A stretch of 40,645 nucleotides of DNA. Source: Phascolarctobacterium sp. Lineage in GTDB: Bacteria; Bacillota; Negativicutes; Acidaminococcales; Acidaminococcaceae. The stretch spans positions 1-40,645 of the forward strand of contig JAFUKD010000008.1 in the NCBI GenBank assembly GCA_017467905.1. Reading direction: 5' to 3'. A model generated the notes under the pieces. The model had not been told where the DNA came from and made no database searches. It saw only the letters and a list, made by a program, of their open reading frames with translations. A program made the position numbers and the translations under genes. This document shows positions 34,048 to 40,645 of the stretch, piece after piece (the first letter of the stretch is position 1; each line of letters opens with the position of its first letter).

Positions 34048-34386
34048 AAGACCGTGCCCCCTTGATAAATTGTATTTTGCCAAAGAATACTACTAAGTTA
34101 GCTTTATTATAGTCGAAATTTCTTTATGACACAAATGTTAAAAATCATTTTTATGCAACTTATACACTCTTTTTACAAACAGCACACATAAAACACACAA
34201 AGCACCAAAAATAAAACTGCACTCATAAAAATTTAATATAAAAAAGGCATACCATACAGCCTCTTCTAAAATAAGAATGGACTATATAATATGCCTTCGT
34301 TGTCAAACTAAGTTTGGTTATAACTTCTTTTTAGCCGTAGCTGCTTAACCAAGAAGAAAACCATACTATTTTTGCTATTCAGTTTA
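34048..34386. other. Intergenic region, AT-rich
   Basis: Contains the terminator of the Lys/Orn decarboxylase gene and the promoter region of the hybrid kinase. No coding frame or RNA gene recognised. Confidence 0.5.
34238..34297 (-). terminator. Terminator of the Lys/Orn decarboxylase gene
   Basis: Minus strand: AAGGCATA...TATAG closing with CTGTA...TATGCCTT, then TTTTTATATT. A long, interrupted stem about 90 bases after the stop. Confidence 0.65.
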
Positions 34387-35526
34387 TCAAAGAGTTAGCT
34401 TTTCCCACACTACGAATTGCGCTTTGCCAAAACCATTAAAGGTAGTCGCAGATGCAGAGGTGTACGCGCCGCAAGAGGGAACAAGGAGTAAATCTCCAAC
34501 ATCCAGAGGAACAGTCATGCGCCCGCGGAACATAATATCCAAGGAATCGCAGCTTGGTCCGGCAAAGGTTGCCGCTACACGCTCGTCACCTTCCTTAAAG
34601 CTAATCAGCTTGAAATCCCATTGGTCAAAGATTACACCGGAAAAAGTTCCGTACAAGCCATCGTCCAAGAAATACCAAGGCTGACCGCCACGCTCTGTAA
34701 CGCCGATAACACTGGTAATGAGGTTAACCGCAGTACCACAAATGTAACGTCCGGGCTCTGCCCAAATTTCTATTCCGGGAAAATCCTCGTCAAGACGAGC
34801 GCTGATTTGCTTGAGCATTTCCGGTAAGTTAAATTTCATGGAAGGTGTCGGGATAGGGAAGCCACCGCCGATATCCAAAATGCGTAGCTTCAAGCCTGCA
34901 GCTTCTGCTTCTTCAAAAACTTCACGGGCAACATCAAGAGCCTGCAAGTAAGGATCTGCCATAATGGTTTGGCTGCCAACGTGAAAAGCAATGCCTGCCA
35001 TATCCAGTCCTGCTTCCTTAGCCTTTAGCATCAATTCCACAGCACGTTCCCTGCCAGCGCCAAATTTTTTGTTCAAATCCACATGAGCAGAAGAATTATC
35101 AATACGTAAACGCAACAGCACAGTTGCATTGGGGCAGCCTGCTTTTATCTTGTCAATTTCACTGGCGCTGTCAAAGGTCATTCTGGTTACACCACAATCC
35201 TGACAAGCCTTTAGGCCCACGCCTGTCTTAACAGGATTAGCATAAATAAAACGCTCGCCACTTACACCCATTTCACTTAGGGTACGAATTTCTCCGTCAG
35301 AAGCAACGTCAAAGCAAGAGCCTAAATCTATCATAGTTTTTAAAATTTCGGGATGGGGGTTAGCCTTAATGGCATAAAACACGCGAACGCGCGGCATATA
35401 TTTTCTCAAACATTCATAGTTTGCTTTTACCTGATCCAAAGAAAGAACTAACAGCGGGGTACCGTATTCCTGCGCTAATTTTTCTACAGCAGTCTGATTG
35501 AGTTGGAAAATTTTATCTCTCTTCAT
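34387..35526 (-). CDS. Lysine/ornithine decarboxylase (PLP fold type III, eukaryotic ODC-like)
   Basis: About 379 residues from the ATG at 35526 (GGGGAGAG upstream). Alanine-racemase-fold decarboxylase. The PLP lysine is K54 in VFYAIKANPHPE; DIGGGFP and EPGRYICG bind the phosphate and glycine-rich loop; the catalytic cysteine of the partner subunit is in GPSCDSLDIMF, closer to ODC (GPTCD) than to diaminopimelate decarboxylase. In Selenomonas and relatives such an enzyme makes cadaverine or putrescine that is linked to peptidoglycan and anchors the outer membrane, which fits the diderm Firmicute reading. Monocistronic. Confidence 0.88.
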   Translation of the reverse strand: MKRDKIFQLNQTAVEKLAQEYGTPLLVLSLDQVKANYECLRKYMPRVRVFYAIKANPHPEILKTMIDLGSCFDVASDGEIRTLSEMGVSGERFIYANPVKTGVGLKACQDCGVTRMTFDSASEIDKIKAGCPNATVLLRLRIDNSSAHVDLNKKFGAGRERAVELMLKAKEAGLDMAGIAFHVGSQTIMADPYLQALDVAREVFEEAEAAGLKLRILDIGGGFPIPTPSMKFNLPEMLKQISARLDEDFPGIEIWAEPGRYICGTAVNLITSVIGVTERGGQPWYFLDDGLYGTFSGVIFDQWDFKLISFKEGDERVAATFAGPSCDSLDIMFRGRMTVPLDVGDLLLVPSCGAYTSASATTFNGFGKAQFVVWEKLTL

Positions 35527-35701
35527 ATCCACTCTCCCCTTGCACAGCATTTTTTATGATATAAGTATACCACCTACGCAGGAAAGTACAATAGGAAAAC
35601 GAAAGAAAGCGGAAAATATTTGAGGAGTTTAAGAAATTTTAAAAAATACGCAGGATTACTCCAAAATACAGCAGAATATCCCAAAATTCCAAGAAATTTC
35701 C

Positions 35702-35735
35702 AAAGAAAAAGCGCTGCTCGCAAGGAACAGCGCTT
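35702..35735 (-). terminator. Terminator of serS
   Basis: Minus strand: AAGCGCTGTTCC / GGAACAGCGCTT-type stem (AAGCGCTG with CAGCGCTT, 11-base loop) followed by TTTCTTTG. Confidence 0.8.
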
Positions 35736-35771
35736 GAAATTACACAATCTAAAAATCGTTAGAAGTGCTTA

Positions 35772-37046
<1,275 letters not shown>

Positions 37047-37120
37047 TCATGCCTCCAAACAAATTCGTTCATAAAAATTATTTTATCACAAATTCGCTTA
37101 GGAAAAAAGCCAAATTGCGA

Positions 37121-37993
37121 TTAATAATTGATCTCTTCGTCACGTTTTGCCAGATAACGAATAGCACTCAGAGCAGCCTTTTGGCCTTGGCCTGCAGCAC
37201 GATTACATTGCCACGGTTGGCCTGTGCAGTCGCCACCTGCAAATACGCCTTCAATATTAGTTTGGGCTTGGTCATCTACATATACACTACGACCACGAAT
37301 TTGCAATTCAGGTAAGAAGCTGTTTAGCGGGTCGGTAGCACGGAACATGAACACTGCTTGTACACCAAAGAAATCGGTATCAGTGTGCAAGCCGGTAACT
37401 CTATCGGTGCCGGTAATTTCTGTAGGAGGTTCAATAACAATGGTAATATTTTTTCTCTTAGGCGGTCTAAAGCCACTATAACGCGGGAACAGGTATACAT
37501 GCTCACAGTAGTCTGCCAAAATTTCTATTTCGTCCATTGCGTCATCAGTAGTAGCAATTGCCGCAACACGTTTACCTTTATATTTTACGCCATCAACTTT
37601 TGCACAATAGCTTACGCCACGACCCATAAATTCTTTTTCACCAATCAACAAGTTAGAGCGGGAAACACCAGTGCAAAGCACAACAGCATCTACTTCAAAG
37701 TTACCACTGGGAGTGCCGATAACGAAGCCTTCGCCAACTTCTCTCAAAGAAACAACTTTTTCTTCAACAACAAATACATCAGTTCTGGAAAGATGCGCAA
37801 CGAAATGATCCATCAATTCAGTGCCGGACATGGGACGAAGACCCAGATAGTCATTTACTTCAGTAACGCTGCGTAAACGGGGGCTGAAACCGTGTGCTTC
37901 AAAAAGGACAACCTTACGTCCTTTGCTTTGTGCTGTGATAGCTGCTGCAATGCCTGCAGGACCGCCACCGATAACCGCGATATCAAATTTCAT
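37121..37993 (-). CDS. Thioredoxin-reductase-like flavoprotein lacking the redox CxxC and NADPH motif
   Basis: About 290 residues from the ATG at 37993 (GGAGG eight bases upstream). The FAD Rossmann motif (DIAVIGGGPAGIAAAIT) and C-terminal FAD motif (GVFAGGDCTGQPWQ) are intact. Where TrxB has CATCDG the protein reads C130-A-K-V-D-G, so the second cysteine is missing, and the NADPH motif GxGxxA is replaced (VAAIATTDDAMDE). It therefore cannot work as an ordinary NADPH-thioredoxin reductase. It may take electrons from another donor (ferredoxin- or flavin-linked relatives exist in anaerobes) or serve another redox role. Confidence 0.85.
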   Translation of the reverse strand: MKFDIAVIGGGPAGIAAAITAQSKGRKVVLFEAHGFSPRLRSVTEVNDYLGLRPMSGTELMDHFVAHLSRTDVFVVEEKVVSLREVGEGFVIGTPSGNFEVDAVVLCTGVSRSNLLIGEKEFMGRGVSYCAKVDGVKYKGKRVAAIATTDDAMDEIEILADYCEHVYLFPRYSGFRPPKRKNITIVIEPPTEITGTDRVTGLHTDTDFFGVQAVFMFRATDPLNSFLPELQIRGRSVYVDDQAQTNIEGVFAGGDCTGQPWQCNRAAGQGQKAALSAIRYLAKRDEEINY

Positions 37994-38106
37994 AGAAAAA
38001 TCCTCCGTAGATTTATTTTGGACAAACTCCACTAATTTTATTTTATGTGTTTATAGGCGGATAGTCAATTTTTTTCTTTAAATGCTCGATTTTTTCAAAA
38101 AAAGTC

Positions 38107-38138
38107 TTGCCAAACTGCTGAAAATCGTGTAATATAAT
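38107..38138 (+). promoter_or_regulatory. Promoter of the tRNA cluster
   Basis: -35 TTGCCA (38107-38112), 17 bp, -10 TAATAT (38130-38135), overlapping a TATAAT at 38133-38138. Confidence 0.65.
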
Positions 38139-38154
38139 CAAGTAACATCACTAC

Positions 38155-38230
38155 GGCCCATTAGCTCAGTTGGTAGAGCACCTGACTCTTAATCAGGGTG
38201 TCGTAGGTTCGAGGCCTACATGGGTCACCA
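38155..38230 (+). tRNA. tRNA-Lys (CUU)
   Basis: Acceptor GGCCCAT / ATGGGTC, D arm GCTC...GAGC, anticodon loop CTCTTAA (anticodon CTT), T arm GTAGG-TTCGAGG-CCTAC, encoded CCA. Confidence 0.95.
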
Positions 38231-38234
38231 ATCT

Positions 38235-38309
38235 GGCCGGTTGGTCAAGCGGTTAAGACACCGCCCTTTCACGGCGGTATCAGGGGTTCGATTCCCCTAC
38301 CGGTCACCA
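38235..38309 (+). tRNA. tRNA-Glu (UUC)
   Basis: Acceptor GGCCGGT / ACCGGTC, anticodon stem CCGCC / GGCGG with loop CTTTCAC (anticodon TTC), T loop GTTCGAT, encoded CCA. Confidence 0.95.
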
Positions 38310-38314
38310 CATAT

Positions 38315-38390
38315 GGTCGCTTAGCTCAGCTGGGAGAGCGTCTGCCTTACAAGCAGAATGTCGGCGGTTCGATCCCGTCAGCGACCACCA
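38315..38390 (+). tRNA. tRNA-Val (UAC)
   Basis: Acceptor GGTCGCT / AGCGACC, anticodon stem TCTGC / GCAGA with loop CTTACAA (anticodon TAC), encoded CCA. Confidence 0.95.
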
Positions 38391-38414
38391 TTTTCCATGT
38401 AACCTCATAATTAT

Positions 38415-38491
38415 GGCCCGGTGGTTCAGTTGGTTAGAATGCCGCCCTGTCACGGCGGAGGTCGAGGGTTCGAGTCCCTTCCGGGTCGCCA
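38415..38491 (+). tRNA. tRNA-Asp (GUC)
   Basis: Acceptor GGCCCGG / CCGGGTC, anticodon stem CCGCC / GGCGG with loop CTGTCAC (anticodon GTC), discriminator G, encoded CCA. Confidence 0.95.
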
Positions 38492-38495
38492 ACAT

Positions 38496-38571
38496 GCCTC
38501 GGTAGCTCAGTTGGTAGAGCAAGGGACTGAAAATCCCTGTGTCAACAGTTCGATTCTGTTCTGAGGCACCA
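38496..38571 (+). tRNA. tRNA-Phe (GAA)
   Basis: Acceptor GCCTCGG / CTGAGGC (one mismatch or wobble), anticodon stem GGGAC-type with loop TGAAAAT (anticodon GAA), encoded CCA. Confidence 0.95.
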
Positions 38572-38583
38572 TTGGAAATTAAT

Positions 38584-38609
38584 ACACTCGCATTTGCGGG
38601 TGTTTTTTT
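38584..38609 (+). terminator. Terminator of the tRNA cluster
   Basis: Stem ACACTCGC / GCGGGTGT (one wobble), loop ATTT, then seven T. Confidence 0.85.
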
Positions 38610-38643
38610 ATATCTATAATTTTTGAAAATAAAGGAGCATGCC

Positions 38644-38871
38644 ATGTTTACCGAAGAAAGTTATTTTGAGCGTATGTCCCACGAAGTTTCTAATCCCTAT
38701 TTATGGGTAATCATTTTCCTGCTCGCCTTGCGCGGTGTTTATTCTAACACCAAAAAGCAAGACTACGGTCACGCAGCAGCATTCGGTTTCGTACTTATAG
38801 TTTCCGGCTTCTTTGCCGGCATAGGCTTGGGTATCATTCCTGCCAGCACATTAGATGCATTGTTCAATTAA
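38644..38871 (+). CDS. Small two-helix membrane protein
   Basis: About 75 residues from the ATG at 38644 (AAAGGAG upstream). Two hydrophobic helices: NPYLWVIIFLLALRGVYS and AAAFGFVLIVSGFFAGIGLG, separated by a short basic loop (NTKKQDYGH). No known family. It has its own terminator and lies right after the tRNA cluster, so read-through from the tRNA promoter is possible. Function unknown. Confidence 0.65.
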   Translation: MFTEESYFERMSHEVSNPYLWVIIFLLALRGVYSNTKKQDYGHAAAFGFVLIVSGFFAGIGLGIIPASTLDALFN

Positions 38872-38884
38872 GCACCAATAAAAC

Positions 38885-38930
38885 AAGCAGATGAAGCATT
38901 AGTTTTTTAGCTATGTTTCATCTGCTTTTT
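38885..38930 (+). terminator. Terminator of the small membrane-protein gene
   Basis: Perfect 11-bp stem AAGCAGATGAA / TTCATCTGCTT, then TTTGTTTTT. Confidence 0.85.
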
Positions 38931-38991
38931 GTTTTTATAGATATTTTAAAAGAGAAGTCTTTGCTATATCTTGTCCTAATATCTTATTCGA

Positions 38992-39168
38992 CTATGTCTT
39001 AATAGTTTGCAACTTTAAGAAATCAACCAATGATTCTATTTCTTGCCTATCATCCCATGCTTCCAAGGTCTCGAAATATTCCTTCCTATATTCTATTTTT
39101 ATTCTATCTTCAATATTTATGATACTCTTTAATATAACATTCTCCTTTGTAATACTCATGATTTCCAT
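38992..39168 (-). CDS. Small 58-residue protein downstream of fic
   Basis: MEIMSITKENVILKSIINIE, then DRIKIEYRKEYFETLEAWDD and RQEIESLVDFLKLQTIKT. GGGAG lies four bases before the ATG. It follows the fic stop by 45 bases on the same strand and has the charge pattern of a soluble alpha-helical protein. I do not recognise a family. Its place next to fic suggests a cotranscribed partner, but Fic here already carries its own inhibitory helix. Confidence 0.5.
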   Translation of the reverse strand: MEIMSITKENVILKSIINIEDRIKIEYRKEYFETLEAWDDRQEIESLVDFLKLQTIKT

Positions 39169-39213
39169 AAAGCTCCCTCTTTTTAAGCTTCATACATCTA
39201 TTGCTTTTACTCC

Positions 39214-40371
39214 TCAACCTATCTCCGTACCTCTGCGCAGAATTTGCAGATAGTCCTCGTAAGCATACACTCTATTCTTACTTTTAGTATTAGTTTGTCT
39301 AAGCAAGCCTAATTTTACAAATGCCTCTACAAGTCTTGCCATAGTATTATATGCCAAACCAAGCTGTTGCGCAGTTTTAGTAATATCTATAATTGGATTT
39401 GCTTCTAAATAAGTGAACAGTTTGCCTGCATTTTCCAGCTGCCTTTTAGGAATACCAGTCAGCAAAACAGCAAAACTCTTCTCGTGTAACGCTTTCAACT
39501 CATCAATCGTAGCGATAGCATCTTCTGCAGATTCCACAAAGGCTTGTAAGAAAAACCTTATCCACTGTTCATAATCGCCAGTTCTACGTACTTCCATCAT
39601 TCTGTCGTAATATTCCAAGCGGTTACGTTTCAGAAAATAGGATATATAAAGAGCGGGAACACTAAAAATTTTTTGCTCCAGCAGAAACAAAATTATAAGC
39701 AAACGTCCCACTCGTCCGTTTCCATCTAAAAAGGGGTGTATAGTTTCAAATTGATAGTGAAGTAATGCAACCTTTACCAGAGGCGCAGTGCCATCATCAG
39801 AATTAATGTACTTTTCAAAATCAGACATTGCTATTTCCATATCTTCTACATTTGGCGGAATGTAACGTGCATTCTTTAAAATACTTCCCTGTCCGCCAAT
39901 CCAATTTTGCGAACGTCTAAATTCACCAGGATTTTTTTCTTGTCCACGCACATTTTCCAAAAGCACCTTATGAATTTCTTTTATCAATCTATTGCACAAC
40001 GGAAGCTCATTCAAACGCTTAACCGCAAATTCAGTTGCCTTAATATAATTGATAACATCACTCACATCCGTATTAATGTTACTATCCAATAAAGGGTCAA
40101 AAATATCATCTAAAGTTGCCTGCGTACCTTCTATTTGAGAAGAAAGCAAGGCCTCCTTGCGTACATACATAGATACAAATAAATTTATATTGGGTATACG
40201 AATAGCCAAGCCTTCCAACAAAGTTAGCTTGCTATTTGCCTTTATAAGTAAGTCTAATTCTCTATGCGCAATACTAATCGGAGGTACTGGAGGTAAAGGG
40301 ACAGGCACAAAGGAATTATAAGCCATTTCTCCTGTTAGATTTCTTCTATAAAATCCTGCTCTATTTTCCAT
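39214..40371 (-). CDS. Fic-domain protein AMP-transferase with N-terminal inhibitory helix
   Basis: 385 residues. Fic enzymes transfer AMP (or another phosphate-linked group) to hydroxyl side chains of target proteins. The core motif is complete: HPFLDGNGRVGR (212-223) with catalytic His212. The inhibitory motif (S/T)xxxE(G/N) is present upstream of the core as SSQIEG (77-82), so this is a class II, self-inhibited Fic. The C-terminal 100 residues (LEANPIIDITKTAQQLGLAY onward) form a winged helix, probably DNA-binding, as in the Fic-DOC family of about 370 residues. AGGGGGTG precedes the ATG. The upstream operator boxes suggest autoregulation. Confidence 0.92.
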   Translation of the reverse strand: MENRAGFYRRNLTGEMAYNSFVPVPLPPVPPISIAHRELDLLIKANSKLTLLEGLAIRIPNINLFVSMYVRKEALLSSQIEGTQATLDDIFDPLLDSNINTDVSDVINYIKATEFAVKRLNELPLCNRLIKEIHKVLLENVRGQEKNPGEFRRSQNWIGGQGSILKNARYIPPNVEDMEIAMSDFEKYINSDDGTAPLVKVALLHYQFETIHPFLDGNGRVGRLLIILFLLEQKIFSVPALYISYFLKRNRLEYYDRMMEVRRTGDYEQWIRFFLQAFVESAEDAIATIDELKALHEKSFAVLLTGIPKRQLENAGKLFTYLEANPIIDITKTAQQLGLAYNTMARLVEAFVKLGLLRQTNTKSKNRVYAYEDYLQILRRGTEIG

Positions 40372-40394
40372 AACTACACCCCCTAAAATAAAAA

Positions 40395-40487
40395 TAGTGG
40401 AAATTCCAAGCCTATTATATCATTTGTATTTCCACTATTCAAGTTTAGTGGAAATATAGCCTCCATTTTCTTTCTTATATTTCCACT
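40395..40487 (-). promoter_or_regulatory. fic promoter with four AGTGGAAAT boxes
   Basis: Minus strand promoter: -35 TTGAAT (40442-40437), 17 bp, -10 TATAAT (40419-40414). AGTGGAAAT-type boxes lie at 40395-40404 (plus), 40428-40437 (minus), 40446-40455 (plus) and 40479-40487 (minus), so there are two inverted pairs 51 bp apart. One box fills the spacer between -35 and -10. A repressor binding here would block transcription; the Fic winged helix is the obvious candidate. Confidence 0.65.
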
Positions 40488-40538
40488 TTTTCCATAACAA
40501 AAAGGAGGCTGAGACAAAACCTCTTAACAAGAACTAAA

Positions 40539-40590
40539 AAGGCAGACGAACATTAGTGTTGTACTAATAATTCGTCTGCCTTCTTTGTTT
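40539..40590 (+). terminator. Strong hairpin, terminator or end of a mobile element
   Basis: Perfect 12-bp arms AAGGCAGACGAA / TTCGTCTGCCTT with an inner TTAGT/ACTAA stem, followed by CTTTGTTTTT. The preceding GAGGCTGAGACAAAACCTC looks like sequence found at ends of some transposon families, so an IS boundary is possible. No gene seen from 40488 to the end. Confidence 0.5.
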
Positions 40591-40645
40591 TTGTAGTAAA
40601 ATAATATAAGAACACCCCAGCAAAATAAAATCAAGATTTAATCAC

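Overview
The window looks like a chromosomal segment of an anaerobic, Gram-negative-walled Firmicute (class Negativicutes; a Phascolarctobacterium/Acidaminococcus/Selenomonas-type gut bacterium is my inference). The reasons are a Bacillus-like housekeeping block (tmk-holB-yaaT-trmN6 and rsmI-metG-tatD), strong GGAGG-type ribosome binding sites, LPS-core-type and other surface-glycan glycosyltransferases, and a eukaryote-like lysine/ornithine decarboxylase of the kind that makes peptidoglycan-linked diamines in this class. Almost all genes lie on the minus strand.

Layout. 0-0.15 kb: cut-off left end of an IS3/IS150-like element. 0.3-4.7 kb: a winged-helix/nuclease-like protein, then tatD, metG and rsmI. 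4.8-8.1 kb: an accessory insertion that splits the tmk-to-tatD block; it holds an acyltransferase broken by one TGA, a ribbon-helix-helix regulator, five 40-bp tandem repeats and a pRiA4b ORF-3-family protein. 8.2-12.8 kb: trmN6, yaaT, holB, tmk and an Orn/Lys/Arg decarboxylase. 12.9-15.7 kb: a solitary Cas9 locus. 15.9-17.3 kb: toxin-antitoxin remnants (a hicA vestige with intact hicB, and a ParE toxin fused to a second antitoxin). 17.3-24.5 kb: a surface-polysaccharide cluster (two GT4, two GT2, glf, licD and a frameshifted DUF4422 gene). 24.9-29.9 kb: a TrpXYZ-like ABC importer with three tandem binding-protein paralogues. 30.1-34.0 kb: a DhaK-like protein, an Hpt protein and a hybrid histidine kinase in one operon. 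34.4-38.0 kb: Lys/Orn decarboxylase, serS and a degenerate thioredoxin-reductase-like flavoprotein. 38.1-38.6 kb: five tRNAs (Lys, Glu, Val, Asp, Phe). 38.6-40.6 kb: a small membrane protein, a 58-residue ORF and a Fic AMP-transferase with a multi-box operator.

The most notable system is the Cas9 locus at 12.9-15.7 kb. The protein has the type II-C layout (RuvC-I, bridge helix, REC, RuvC-II, RuvC-III, PAM-interacting C-terminus), but the HNH domain is missing and the RuvC-III His and Asp are replaced by Arg and Asn. It should therefore bind DNA without cutting it. No cas1, cas2, csn2 or cas4 is present. The locus keeps a convincing tracrRNA (promoter, anti-repeat, terminator) and a one-spacer array with an unusually short 19-nt spacer. 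I read this as a natural, nuclease-dead, RNA-guided DNA-binding system with a fixed guide, perhaps a transcriptional regulator; the target is unknown.
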